From Symsagittifera roscoffensis (Eukaryota > Xenacoelomorpha > Acoela > Convolutidae): DNA of 64,000 nucleotides. This document shows, one piece after another, positions 13,301 to 28,300 of the stretch. Position numbers and translations under genes: made by a program. The stretch covers positions 39,268,438 to 39,332,437 of the forward strand of contig NC_087071.1 of assembly GCF_963678635.1 (NCBI RefSeq), written 5' to 3'. The notes under the pieces are model-generated. The model saw only the letters and a program-made list of their open reading frames with translations. It made no database searches and was not told the origin of the DNA. The first letter of the stretch is position 1; each line of letters opens with the position of its first letter.

Positions 13301-16300
13301 TTCAGCTTCGTTTCTTTAAATTTTTTCAAATGAATGACATAAGTCAAAACGAGATCTTTCGGTTGATCACTTGGCCGAGTTCATGGTAAAGAATGAATAC
13401 CTTTTCCAAAAATGCACATATAATAGTGGGTTTCACCGGATACAAAATGCGACATGATCGTTTTTCATGGACTTCTGAGCAAAATGAGCAGAGAGCTGCT
13501 CTCAAAAATGGGCTTCGGTATTAATGCAAAATGTATCTTCGTGTTCCCCATTCCTTAAAGGAAACGAGTTCATTACTCTTGCAATAATCTAATGCTTCAG
13601 TAAAAGTCTTACGTGCATTGTATCGCAATGTCATTCAAAACCAGAAAGAATATGAAAAAGTTCCTAAAATCTTATATGTTGGTGAACAAAGTGAGTTTTC
13701 ACTTGTTAAGGTTGTCTTTTGTTGTCTATTTAGGTACTGTATTTTTTTCTCGTTCCTTTTTTTTGTCGTCGACGATCCATAAATCTTAGATTCGAACATG
13801 CTGCTGTTCAAATTTATAATAGAGGTCATTGGTGGTGTGTATTATCAAACAAGAAAGCACACTCCTTTTGTTATCAAAAACAATCTGCAGGTACTATGAG
13901 AGAGCAAATATGTCAAGTATACGCTGATTGTGTTGGATATATACACAGATATGACGTGCCATTTAAACTCAACTGCTTTGAAAGCATTGTGATCAAATTA
14001 AAGAGACTATTTTTTCATGCATGAAGACGGTACTTTGCACGTTAAAAATAAGCTGTTATACAAACAATTAGCCAGGGCAAAATAATTTGAAGCGTTTAGT
14101 CGATTGTTGAGACGGTACGTATTTTGTCTGTTTGTCTTGTCAGTGTTCAAGTACAAAAAGATGAACAAAAAGCCAATATGAGAGCATAATAAAAACACGA
14201 ACTTCGCGTGTAAAACCGCGAAAGGATTGAATTTTTTCATTAAAACTTAGTTACTCTTGCGATAAGCAAGGGTATTGCAATCGGGTACTAGCCTTTTTTT
14301 CCCGTAAATAACTGTTCACAGGACATTGTTTCATAATGAATTCAAATTTCTCATTGTCTCCTGCACACTTAGCCCGGAGGTAGCGAATACGCATGTGGCG
14401 GCAAAGGTCCACCGTTCTAATCTGATTAGGACCTGTTTTTTTTTTCAATCGATAAATATTCCAGTTCAAAAAAATTTCGACCTTTTATTTGTCTGCCTAT
14501 ATTTTTTCGGCTTAGTTGCCAATCTAAGAATCGTTTATTTTTGCTGTAATTAAGTTTCGCTTTAGTTGCTTTAAGTTTTTTGTATTTTAAAAATCTGCGC
14601 GAATCGAAATTGTTACATTGGTTGTAATTTTACCATCTCGATTTGTTAAAATTTCGTTTTTTTTTCAATTCTGTCTTTGGGCTTAATCGGTTTCGGCTTT
14701 TTTAATGACTTAATCGTTCCTTTTTGCGTCGTTGGATGATCGAACTTTTTTTTGTGTGCTGAGTGGAAGGGAGACTCAGTTTTTATTTATTAAGATTTTT
14801 TTGAATTTTTCTTTTGAAGTGTTTCGGCTGAGGTATTTTCTGTTTTGTTGCCGCTTGGTAAGTTTTGTTCCGATGCTAATTTTGCAATCTTTTGCCTGAG
14901 CAAGTTTTTCAAAACTATCTTTATTCATTTTGATAGATCTAGTTGTTTGTATAGTGATAAAACATCGATATTACGTAGTAACATCGATATTAGGATTTTT
15001 CGGCTTTCGATAAAGCTCTCGGTTTATATTGCGAAATGTGTTTACGTTGATTTCATATATATGGCCTCCATGGATAGTTTTTGGGCAGTACATCTATTTT
15101 TTCCTATAAGATTTTGACGAACGATTTTGGTTGATTTTCAGCTGTTGGCTTTAATTCTGTCGGCTTATTTACCTAATATTTTGTTTCCTACAATTTTCCG
15201 ATTTTGTTTATGAGATATTAAAGTCTTGGCCCAAAATTTAAGTTTTTGAATGCTGAAATGCAACGCCACTTGAAACTATTTAAAAAAATTTACTACTTAG
15301 AACTTCTTACACATAGAAATATTTTAACATAAAAAAAGTCGGTTGTCAATTTTTTTGTTTTTCTAATTGGTTCTTCAACGATAACAACGCTCTAAATCTT
15401 CTTTGATAGTTCTTGAGTATCCTGTTATTTTCATCCCATATTGTTGCATCGCAAGTAGTGCGAAGCGCAGCTTTGTCTCTGTGTATAACTTCTCTTGGCT
15501 ATATATATATATATTTTTTTTTCAGTAGTGATCCATCCAAAATTGCAACCACGAAAGAAAAAAGGGTTAAGAAGAAGAAGAAACGGGAGCAGAGGCGAGA
15601 TCGATCAGACGAGAGGATAGACACCGGTAGTGGTAATGGAGCGAGACAACAATTGTATTCCTGTTCAGGGGTTGAATCAGTTGCGAAATCAGCGCCACAG
15701 GTTCGGAATTTTCCATTGAAGAAACAAATGTGAGAGCTTTCGAGCTTTTTATGATATGCCATCAAATTACATTTTATTGTTATAGGAAATTGATAAATAA
15801 GATATTGTTTTTTTAAAAATAATTCTGATGGCTCATCTATTGATTACGAGCGCAAATATTGTTATAATCTATGCTTGTTATCAAGTATGTTCTTTTAAAA
15901 ACCGTCACTCAAGTTGCCGTCATAGGGCAGTTTACTCATGATGCTCGTGATTCGAATGATTGCTGCTCTTTAAAATTAGTAGACAGTTTCTTACCGTCTT
16001 TCGTTTTTGTTTACATGTAAAAGTGACGTGAAAATTTGCTCTAGCTCTGAATAATCTAACACATTTGTCTTTGTTTTCATAAAAATATGTACAATTATTG
16101 GTATACAGAAATCATGTTTGTTTTCAATGAAGAAGAAAATGTAAAGGAGTCAAATTCTGTTTTAGTCGGACATCGGCCCTCTGCTAGTTTGTCATTGCCA
16201 CTGTCACTTTCAAGATGTCCACCAGCCTCCCAACGCTTCTTCCGTCTCGCCTGGGGGAGTTAGTTTGGGCACAAGTAGGTAGCTTTATCTGAAAAGACGA

Positions 16301-19300
16301 TTGAGTTAAAATTTAAATTGAAATTTGTTGTTAATTTTTTTTTACAAATTAATAAAAATAATCGGAATGTATAAGAGCCTTCGTATGATTATACAATTGA
16401 AGTATTGCTTTTAGATTCGTTGCAAGACTTGGAAGTTTTTTTTTTATTTAAACTTTATTTTTGGCATGAATTCATATAATTGTCTATTATTACTATTTAA
16501 TATTTTTTAGTATGGCTAATATGTGCTACTACTTTTTACTACTCAGTAATATGTTACTTCTATTTCTATTTGTTAGTTTATTTACTGCTATTTATTATTT
16601 TGTTCTACTCTGGGACGAAAGTAAAAATATTTTGTTTTAGGTGGGGGAGGAGGAATTTTGGCAGACCCCAGTGTTGTAGTAATGAAGAGAGCCTTTTCCT
16701 ACTGCAGTAGTCCTACAGTGATGGGGGTAGGAACTGGAATGGGCTTCAATCCCAACACAGGCTTGCCACTCTCCAGCAGTCCAGTTAGTCCTGTTTTTTT
16801 TTTAAATTTTTTTAAAAATCTGACAGGACTTCTATAGTTTTGGCAAGTAATTCTATTTTTGATCTCGCGGATTGCAAATGACATATATTTTTTATATCTG
16901 ATGTAACTTGACAGTTGAGATTATTTATTGACAATTGTTTCTGATTAATACAGCATCATCATCATATCCGATTTTTGATTATGTTGATTTGATGTCTATA
17001 TCCTATCAGATGGGGTTGGCAGCACTATGCATCATTGAACTTCAGCTCTCCATAATATACGGTCTTGCGGGTCAGTGTGGGTTTGGCAACGTTTCTTTAT
17101 ATCGTTTTTGTCACAATTTTAACAAGTCTTTCTTGGTCTACCACATTTTCGATGGATGAGATCGTCATATTACTAGGCCATTTTGATGCATGATTTAAAT
17201 AGAGCGCGCTCAACATTTCCAAAACATCTGAGGCGTCAGCTAAGAAGAACGTCGATAATGTCAAACGACAATTTTTTATCAAGAAGTGAACCTGGATCAT
17301 CAACACGAGGCTCAACACCGCAGATCCAACGGATCATTTGCACGGTCTTTTCTTCCAAGTCGTTGCAGATCTGATACATTGGGACCATATAATCTGATTC
17401 ACTGTGAGCCCAAGTGTGCATTGAGGTTAATGCAGGGAGTAGTTTCTTGAACATACCCCAAGCCGAGCAGCATTGGACAGCGATTGCACTATCACAGCCC
17501 CCGTCAGCACTGAGCAAGTCACCCAGGTAGCAAAAGATAAGCTCAACATCGAGCGTAGTTCTCCAAATCGATCATATTCGAAGGGCGTGTCAATCCAGTA
17601 CATCTGGATTGGCCACCAGTCGGTCTGATAACTTGCAGTATTTCTTGTGAACATAGAGCTTGCACTGAGGAGCTCAAGGCCGATGCCTGAGATCAGGAAA
17701 TATGTCGTTTTCATGTTGAAGCGGAGACCCCCTGCTCTCCATGAGTCATCCGCATGGCGCTAAGTCGCTAAGTCATCCGCATGGCGGAAATCCCAACTCT
17801 CCCTTTAACGTTGCGTGAATCTCTCTGGAAGGGCCTCGAGGACGACGCGGAAGAGAACAAGACTAAGAACAGAGCCCTGATCTACACCGACACCATCATT
17901 GAATTATCGATGTTCTGGCCGTTTAACCAATCCGACTCTGGGCATTGCAGTACATGCCCTGGACGACACGCAGGGCACATTTTTCGCCACAGAGACTTCG
18001 AAGGAGCCACAACAGTACCTGCCGGGGTGCACGGTCATAAGCTCTCTCGAAATCAACGAAAGCACTGGAGGGAGGTCTGTTGGCACAATGTTTTTTCTTG
18101 CAGCTGTCGAACTTTGAATATGGTGCCAGTGGTACGTCTCCGAGGTACGAAGCCAAACTGCATGTTCTATATGCACCATATTGCTGGACTCCAGCACCCG
18201 TTTTATCGGCTTCCTGACCCTGTTTGTGAGTTCGAAGCCTCGAAAGTTGCCACGCTTCAGGACCTCCCTTCTACCTTATAGTTCTCCTACTCTGCTGGGA
18301 TCACATCATTTGTTAAAACAGCCCCAGTTAGTTGCCTCACAGTTCCACGCCAAAATCTCTGAATGCTTTCAGCATCTCAACAACAATCCCAGACGGGCAT
18401 GTGGCTTTGTCACACGTAATTTTGCTGAGGGAACTGGAAAACTTCAGGCGGCAGTCTATCAATCGACGCAGTCTTCGGAAGCGTCTCTTTTATCCAGTGA
18501 AACGCTACACTGAGCCAATCAAACACTTCTCCACGGCGTTACAAATCTTCAAACGTGCGCGCTTCTCATGCACAACGTCGCCATTTTTTTCATCCACAAC
18601 TAAGTCCAGGTCTTACTTGCAATTCTTTGATATGTCTGGCTTCAGTGGCTACCTTCAAAATCAGAAGCTTTAGACGAGAAGGGCCTTCTGGAATTGATCG
18701 TCTTTAGTAGCGTCCTTAAGCTTCTATGCGCTTATGAGGGGTATGAAATCGGACTTCTTAGCACAGGATAAGTGCACGGAGAGTTAGCACCCGACAAGGG
18801 GATGTTGTTGTACGCATTCCTTGTCGGGTGGAAACTGCACTGCGACAGGACTTGCGATAGTGTGTTGTACAGTTGCGTAGTGGCCACCTTAGCTGTATGT
18901 GATTAGCAGAGGGTCTCTCTTCTTGAACCGGGTGTTGCCGACTCGAAGGCCTTTGGCAACAGCAAGTTCCAGGAGCCGATCGCCTTTGGCATTACGCGAG
19001 CTGTAACCCCGTGTCCATCGTGTGCATCTTGGTAACTACTGGCAAAAGAGCTAAGGTTTCCATTCCATTCGCCTAACGGGATGAGTATCTCAGAGTCTGG
19101 AACCTTGGCAACAACATCTTGCAGTTGGTCAAAGAAAAGCTTCTTGACAACAGCGGGCAGGCTAGATTGGTGAGCATAAACAGACGAAGTTGAGAAGTCT
19201 ATTCCCTATCATCAATTTGAGTATGATGATTCTGTCGGAGATACGCTGCATTTCAATACTTTTCTGCTTAACTTCCTGATGGAGCACACCGTCTCCACCA

Positions 19301-22300
19301 ATACCAGATTAGTTTGAACAGTAGTAGAAGTCGTTCTTGTCGACCTTTCCTTTCAGGGTTCGGACTTGGTTATACGGACCGAAATTACTTACGTGATTTT
19401 TGTTATCGGTGTGAAAATTTTTCTTCAGGCTCAAACATCGTGCACGGATCATGGAAGTTGGGGGGGCCTCAAAACCTAGGCCTGGAATCAAATAAGTTTG
19501 AAAAGCTGCTTCAGAAAAATGAGAAACTTATCATAAGGCACCGAATAAAATGGTGCCTGTTCGCTAGAGATGGTAACATCATCAGGTCTTGGCATGGCTT
19601 AATAATGGTTTCCGGGCGATTTTGTGGTGTGTTTTCGATAGATGTATAAACCCCTGTTCAGGCAGGCAGATTCTCCTTGTTCAAGTCCGGTATTAAATTG
19701 AGTAATAAAGAAGGGCGTGAGATGACTGCATTTAAAGGGCGGGACTAGCAACATGTCTGATAAAACTAGCGATCAGTTGTCATTCCTGGAAAATGTTGAG
19801 GAGATGGAGTTAGTGGTCGTGAGGGTAAATGTGACAAAACACGTCGATTAAGCAAGGAATATAAATTGCTATCACGGCTTCAAATAATATATTTCCATTG
19901 GCTGAAAAATTTCGCCTTTCGCAAACTTATCTGGGAAAACAGCTTGTTTCTAGCGCATGAAGTTTTGCCAAATTTATCGACTGACTTGTGAGGTTGTTTC
20001 GCCAAATTAGTTGCCGTTTTGAAAAAAATGGTCACTTCTTATGATTTGATAATCTGAGCTAAAATTCAGAGCTTAGTCTGACAAACAATTTTCTCTATCT
20101 GAGCTTTTCAATTCTATTCTGTTTAGAGGGTGAGTAATTAGATGTTTAGAATCAGATTGGTGTATTCAAAAATGTAAGTCTGAGTAATCAAAAATGTTTA
20201 AAATTTCAAATTAAGCAGATAAATCCAGGTCATCAAAATCAAAGTTGGCGAAATAAGCAGACATGAATTTTCAATAATTGAAGAAAGCCGGTTTTAAGAC
20301 AATTCAAAAACAAAATAAAGTTTGTTTGATATCTGCATGACTAGTACAGCAAAACTTGTTGTACTGCTAAAACTTATTTTCTGCTAATTTTGACTTTGGT
20401 TTTTGGCAAAAACTTTTTTTTTCGTGAATTGAAACGTCTAACGATTCGATTGGTCGAAACTTTATCATCTTTCGGTTCCTCCCTCATGAGAACAGCCTCA
20501 TACTTAGAAGAATGATGATTTCAGTATTTGCGTTCAAAGTTCCTGCTTGATAAGAACAGGTATTATGGAATGGTATGGGATTTGCTTTTTTTGAGACGCC
20601 TTGGAAATTTTTTTTCTTTTGAAACTACTTTTTTGATTTGCTCACAAAATCATACCAATGGAAAGATCGCCCACGCATCTGGGTGACCGCCCTAGCCTAG
20701 TCCCTTTTTACCATACCTCACTTGCTACAGCCTTTGAAAAAGTCTGTGGGAGAATCGGAAGAGGTTGCGCCCTAACCTTTTTTCCACAAAAAGTTATGAC
20801 CCTCGCATAAGTCAAAATTTGGATTTTTGACTGCTTTTGTTACGACCATTCGAAATGGGGAGGAACTTTCTAATCGGGTGTTTTAGTTTCTTTTTTTTTC
20901 AGCTTATTCTTTTTCACGCAAAATTAGGTCCCACAATTAATCATCGGGCAGTGTCGAGTGATATATCGTATTAAAAACCCTTTAGTCATGATTCGAACAT
21001 TCAAAAATTAATTCTCGGTGTCAAGAAAACCGATTTGATATTTATAAAGTCTAATTTCGAGCGAATAAAGTAGCAAGCGAGCTGGCATATAATTGGTTTT
21101 TTTTACTGAATGATAAGCCTACTCAAACTCTGATAATTTAAGTTTTTGAAGTTTTGAGCTCCATTTTGGGATTTAAAAATTAAAAAAAAAACTAAATTTT
21201 CAGATAAGTTTTTCAAAACTTGTCTTACGTTTCTTGTTGTTTTTCTAGTCATTTTTTTAAACTAAAATTGTTGTTTATCTTGCAAATTTTACAATTTTTT
21301 AGGCTTTCGTCCATCTTCTTATCAAACCACGCACAAAAAAAAACGATATTCAATTAGAAAAATAATTTAATTTTTCTTTCAAAAATATGGTCGGACATTC
21401 TGTGCTACTTGCACAGCAACCGATTATCCTTGTTTCGATCTGTTCTTAGTTTCTCGAAAACTACCCTCTTAAACCGGAGATTTTGATTTCAATCGAAAGC
21501 ACAGATTGTGGGAAGCTCCCCTGTATTAGCGGCTACGCCTATTTTTTTTTACAAAAAAAGTTATCGTCATCGGAAAAGTCTTGTGTGATTTTTTGACCAT
21601 TTTCTGAAACTATTTGATATTTCTCGAATTCTTGATCTTGGTTAAATTTTAACTGAGACGGATTCTTTAGTCGCTTCACCGCCGTTCCTCTTAGTTTTGC
21701 AGAAAAAAAACATTAAGCCGTTGATTGCATTCATTTTTTTGCTATTTTTCATGTTGTAAGGCAAATTTTATCGTGTAGACATAATTTTATCTTTTGTCGA
21801 TATTTATTACAATTGCGAAGCAAAGTGTATTAGCACGAACTTTTTTTCCAACCTAAGTCGCAAATAAAAGTGCGACTTTTGGTGGCACTTTTGAATCTGT
21901 AGGCTGCGGTAGCAGTATAATATCATGTTCTTCGACATTTGATTAGTAAAAAGTTAATACAGCTTATGCACTTTTAATTTATCAAATTAGCCGAAAAAAA
22001 GTTATTTGTTGAAACAGCAGTACAATGATAAAAAGCTCGATTTCAGAAGTTTTGCAACTTAATGTATATCGCAATTTTTCGAAATGCAAAATTTATACAT
22101 AACTTGGCTTTATGCTTTCCAATTTATTACATGCAAAATTGTGTTTTTTTTGTATTTGGTGCTACTTTTGCTGTATCGAATTGGCAATTTATTAGCATAT
22201 GTAGCTGCGTTATTGGTGGCTAATTTTTTGGATTTTGACCAGCCGTGAATGCGTGGTTAATGTGTAAGACTCAAATTTACTATGTCGCAGATTCGAATCC

Positions 22301-25300
22301 GACACGTAGACGAATTTTTGCTGATTCGAGGCTTATTTCTACTTTTTTTTAATTTCACATGATAAAACTGCTTTTTGGTCGTGTTCTCGCAAGTGTTTGC
22401 GAAGAGCAGATTTGCCTCTGTGTGAATTATTAGATAAAAAACATTTGTTTTCGTTTTTTTTAAATTGAGATGACTAAAAAGGTTCATTTGCAGTGCTCGA
22501 CAGTTAAGTTACTTTTTGTCTGTGTTCAGGTTGCTTTTCGCAGGATGAGCAAATCTATTTCATTCCACTCGAAGGATGTTCTAATCAACAATAACGCAGC
22601 AGGAATTGGAGGGAAACAGCCGAACAATATTGCCGACACTAAAGGGTAAATTGTCTTATATTTCAAGGATACTGCCTGGCTTTTGAAATTTATCTGAAAA
22701 AGTAAATGCCCAATTTGAACATGGTTTAATAACTCATTGACAAGTTTTAACTTGCTTAATTTCACAACTTTTAGTATCTGTTCGGCCTATATTCTTCTCA
22801 ATATTAGTTCATATAGGTTGAACTTGTATCCGTTCAACCTATATTTGATATTGAGAACCTGAGAAAAATATTTGATATTGAGAAGCTGAGAGTTTCATGG
22901 TCATCGTCAAAACGATCATCATTATTTATATTTTGCTTTCTTGTATCCGAGTGATCGTTGTTTGTATTAAACTCAATTTAGGATGCTATTAAAGGCGTTC
23001 TAACTGAGATAGGATACGCGTTATAATAGCGCAAGCTATTTATCATCATCAGAAAAGTCTCGATTCTGAACATGATTAGCTGTCATTCTGTTCATTTTAA
23101 CAGACTGATGCCTCCTTCACTTGCCTCGTCCAACTGTGACTCATGTGGATGTAGGGACTCCTCAAGAGCTTCTAAAAACATACCTCTATCCTCTCCTCTC
23201 TCACCCCCACTGAATACTTTGTCAAGACCCAGGTAAGTGAAATGGGTACCGTGCAATCATCCGACATGTTAAAAATCCGAAAAACCCAAAAAATTTGCAA
23301 ACATCTGAAAAAAGATTAACTGTGACAAACATCCGACATTTTAAAAAAAAAGTATGGCAAAGATCCGATTTCTACCGTTCGCTTAAAAGTTGTATTGGCC
23401 GAATTAATAGTGACCGTCCCAGTCTTGTCAACGTGTTGCGAGCTTGAAATGTTGCGAGCTTCAAGTTGAAATGTAGGCTAGAATTTCTCCTCAATGACTT
23501 CACTGAACTGATCAAACTAGCCAGATTTTCAAGTAATGACACAAGAAGTCATATAGCAAACCTGTTTAACTTAAACATTTGAAAATTTTAGTTTATTTGA
23601 ATTAATATAACGTGATCAGAGAGAGGCACTAGTCGAAAGTGGGACATTGGCAGTATGCTGTGAAAGAAGATGTTATTAGCTTTTAAAAAAAGTAATTGAA
23701 CGAGAATTCGTTAAGAAATAATCATCAACTGTCAAAAGTTATCGTCAAGTTGAATAACTAGGAGGGGTTAGACATAAGGCACAATAAGTACCATTGAGAG
23801 TCAATTGTTTAATTGTTTAACATTTTTTTAGTCGTTACTTTCCTTCCTTCTGAGTCATTGCTTCTTATTTTAATTTAGTTTGCCTTGAATTGTGATCGTA
23901 TTTTCATCTGTTTTGTGTAGGTCTCTGTCTAGTAGAAGTTGCAGTGTGTCAAGTAGCATATCCAGCAGCAGTTCCAGTCAGCTGAGTCTGGTGGTCAATT
24001 TTGAAGAGAGTGTTCTCAATGGCAGGATGGAACCACTCGGAATAATACAGGTATAATATACTTCATGTTAAAAATGGTCGACAATAGCGGTGAACTTATT
24101 TTTTTTGATAGGTCTTAAAAATGCATTTTTATAACTACCCAAGTGAACGATTGTATTATAATGCGAGTTCAACTTTACCAGCACGTTTTAGCTGTCCACA
24201 TTTTTGCTGTCTAGACTAAGTCGCACATTTTCGAGTTCTTTTTCTGTGTTCAGTTTTCTTGCAGTATGTGGGCGAAGTCCCGAATAATCAAAAAATGAAA
24301 GTTGTCGAATTGAAGAAAACTCAATGCCTGTGAAAAAACAAGGGTCCCCTTTTGAACTATTTTGAGATATCCATTTTTGGCTGACGGACCCTAAAATTTT
24401 TCTAAAGGCGCCTGCGGCACCAATATATACTAAATGAAAGGGGGGAGCGCGCGCCGAAAAAACGCCATTTTTTTTTGGTAAAAAATTTCCAAAAAGTGCC
24501 TAAAACGCCTTCTTGGCCTATTTTTTTTCTCGAAATTTTGACTGCGGCGCAGAAACTTTGGCCAAAACAGGGACTTTTTACTGCTTCGTTAGAGCTCCGA
24601 AAATCAATTTGCTCAATCTAAAAAAAAGTCCAGAAAATTGCGAAAACTTTTTGAAAATCCCCCCCCCTCGAGAAAATCCTAGATCCGCCCCTGTCCCTGT
24701 GTAAGAACTTTGTTCAAGTTAACTTTAAAAAGCTTGGTGAAAATTGAAGAGAGAGTTTTTTACCACACATTTTTATTACACAATCTCTCATAATTAATTC
24801 TAGGTATCATGGTAAAAGCCCTTATGATGATATTTTGGGTTTTTTGCAGGGTTTCAAAGCTGACATTGGAGCTGCTGGAGCCAAATTCTGTCCCAGCCAC
24901 ATATCAGTGGACTTCTCCGCCTGTTACTATCACCTGTCAGACGACGGATCCCCGTCGCCCTATTTTGTAAGACAACGATACTCTCAGTAACTTAAACCAC
25001 TAACATGTGTTCGCGAGGGGAATAGTTTTGTTTAAATAGGTTCCTTAAAGTGTTGCGGGAGGGAGGGTCGGTTCGAAAAAACTGTCGGTCGTGCTATAAG
25101 AGGTGATCAAAAGTAGTTCCGATTACTCTTGTTTCTATGACGAAATAACTTTGCTTGTTTTTTCAAACATGGATTTTGTTAATTTGGAGAAAAAATATCC
25201 TATAGTCGGAAATCAAAATTCAGTAATTAGTAATTTAACCTTAATTGAAAAACTTAAATTTGGAAGAAACTAGAGCATAGTTTGGATTTTTTGTGCGCTC

Positions 25301-28300
25301 AAATTTAAGTAACTCGAAGAAAGCCCAGGTCAACGGTGCTAATAAAGCCCTACTAGTTGTTATTCGATTTCTGAATTTTTTTTGCTCTTATTACTTATTT
25401 TTATATTTATGTACTTACTTTATAGCTTTCATTTTTTTTGCTTACAAAATGTTTCATTTTATCGAAAATATGTGTGGCGGAAATTTTTTGTGCTACTTGC
25501 AAACCAACCAGCTATCATCGCATATTTTTAAGGTTTATCGCAAACTAAGAAGAAATGATTTGACTTCACATTGAACTTCTCTAAGAGCTCAATTTTAATC
25601 TATATCGTGTTACGTAAGACGGAAAGAGAGTGACTAATAAGTATTTGCTTGCTATGCTTTAAACGTTTCAGTGTGTTTTACTTTCCATGCGTGATAGTAC
25701 CATATTGTTTCACGCATTAAATGGAGTCACTAACTAAAATAACTTATTCTTAAATCATGCTCAGAAAGCTCTGAAAAAGGACCCATCTGAAATAATTAGA
25801 GCAAATGAACTGGAATATAAAAAAATTGTTTTTTTTTGACCCGCTGTTTTTGGCTGATTCGGTCTCGGTCCCGGTCCATCAAGCAGGTCCATTCGGCAAA
25901 ATTTGATGTGTTGGTTGGTACAGTGGCTCGCGCAGTAATTTTTCTAGGAGGACTAAAATGACCCTATTTGCCATGGCTAAAATTGAAATTTTTCTGCGCC
26001 GCTGACAAACTTATGAAAAAACAGGCTGAAATGACGTTTTTAGCAATGAAAAAATAAATTTTGATCAAGAAATTGAGTTTTTTTGGTGTGCGCTCCCCCT
26101 CCCTCCGCAAATTTAGTTAAATTGGCGCCTTTAGAAAAGTTTTGTTGGTCAGCCAAAAATGGATCTAGTGAAATTATACCAAAACGTGGATCTTTTGGAA
26201 AAATGTGGCAACTAGAATTGAGAACGGGAAGGTCGTCCCCCCGCCCTCGGCACGCTACTGTGTTGGTACCTAGTAGGAGTCTCATTTGCACGTAAATTCA
26301 ATCAATCCTTTGGTTTGTTTAAGTTTTGCCGAGAAATGAATGGTCAAATAAAGATTTATATCGATAATTACTAATTCTCGGAATGCAACCGCCGTTAAAG
26401 CGTTTCAGTTTTTTTTTCAAGCAGGCTTTTTGTCTATTATTATATCAGTATGTTATCGGGTCTAGTGGTAATTTCAGGGATCTGTTTATCAAAATCCAGT
26501 GCCCTGATTGTTTGTGATTAAATAGGGCTACATCAGTCTGCAGAATGTGGGACTAGATGAGAATAACAGCAGCAGCAGTAGAAGGGGTAGAGTGAGAGGT
26601 GGCGGAGGAGGGGGAGGGAGAGCTGGAAATGGAATTAGCAGAGGGCACAGAGTGCCACGCAAAGGACAGATACAAGTGGTTAGTTAATTCTGATCATAAT
26701 TCAACTTATGAAAGTCACATTTCGTTATGGAGTATACAAGTAGCGATTGTTTTGTAATGTCACTCTATCTACTTTTCCAAAGTAAATCGCAACTGTCTGT
26801 TAAAGTTACAATGAACGTAATGAAGACACCAATATAGGTTGGCATGGTTTTTTTTTATCACGCTCAAGTTTGATTGTTTGTTTGCGGTATATTTTTATAT
26901 TTTTTTCTTTCAAAATGATGGCAAAACCCAGTATCGAACAGCATAAGTGTAATAATCACGAGAAACGTCGTCGAATTCTACTTTCGGAAGTGAATCTCTG
27001 TTTGCTAAATACGATTTCAATAAATAAATATAGGTCCCTTAAGTCTATATGACTCATTCATCCACCTAAAACCATGCTCGACTGTATTGAAAGCTTTTTT
27101 CAGATCGATGAATGTGCCCTCGGTTAAAATGGATTGATTAAGAGTAATGAACGTAGTGAGTTCGCTTACAGGTCTTGCTTATTTTTTTTTCAGGAAAAAG
27201 TTTTAAAATTTGTTCACGCTCTTTTGATTTTTTGCGGTTTAACTTGTTCAGTGCATTTCTATTGTTAAAAGGAAGGTAAACTCAACTATCAAACAGTAAA
27301 ATTGTTAAGATCACGAAAAACGTGATCGATTTTTAAATTCGAAAATGTATATTAATTATCAGATTTCCCAGCGAAATAAAAGTATCCAGTTTTCTCAAAT
27401 TGGGTTATTTTTAACATAAAAGTGTCCATCATGGATTGCTCTACAAATTCAAAGTGCTTTAAGGCCATCTATTTTCTTCGAAAGTCAAAAGTTTGAAGAT
27501 TTTTGAAAACAAATCGTTTTTTTTTTCAGTTTCCTTGCGTTCATTCCTCTTTTCCAACTGTCAGTTGGCTATGTTCATTCCTATGAAACCTAATTTCTTC
27601 AACCAGCGATGCAATAGATGCTATTGTATCGCTGATTGGAGAAATTAGGTTTTATTGGAATGATCATTCCGTTTTATTCCAGTGCACATTTGTCGATCTG
27701 TAAAGAAGCTTTAATACAGTCGACTATGGTTTTGAGCTGAATAACTGAGAGTGATATAGTTATGGGACCTACCATGAATTTTTTTGCTCCGACCATTGAA
27801 AATGAAGAGGAACTTTGTAGTCGGGTGTGTTTTTTTTATTTTTGTTTTCCACGCAATATCAGGTACCACAAATTATCATCGGACGTGGTTGAATGACATT
27901 TCTTTTTAAAGCCCTTTCAGTCGTGATTCGAACAACATTAAAAATTCCCAATTTTTTTTTACAGTTTCGAGAGAAACTGATTTGAAAAATTTACCCTTGC
28001 AATCAGCAAGCCTATTAAAATCGGGTATTAGATTTTTTTTCTCCGGTTAACAATTTTGTCCACAGGACTCGACTCCCCTTGGTACTTTGATTCATAAGGA
28101 ATAGAATTTTCTTACTGTCTCCTGCACACAGCCTGGAGGTAACAAATACGCCTGGAAAGGCAAAGGTCTTGGGTTTGAATCTGGCCAGGACCTGTTTTTT
28201 TTAGACGGTAAAAATTCCGGTTCAAAAAGATTTCAGTCTATTATTTGTCTGCTCATGTTTTGTCGGCTTAGTTGCCAGATCTGAGAATTGGTGCAAACAA

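Noticed and set aside
11436..13480. CRISPR-like array
   Set aside because: The 187-bp units are contiguous without unique spacers; this is satellite DNA in a eukaryotic intron.
15413..15525. Upstream extension of Atos exon 10 to an ATG at 15413
   Set aside because: A TA-repeat, T-tract and CAG acceptor at 15525 mark an intron end, and the phase agrees with exon 9.
17781..18281. 166-codon ORF on the + strand
   Set aside because: It is antisense to RT blocks of the decayed LINE.
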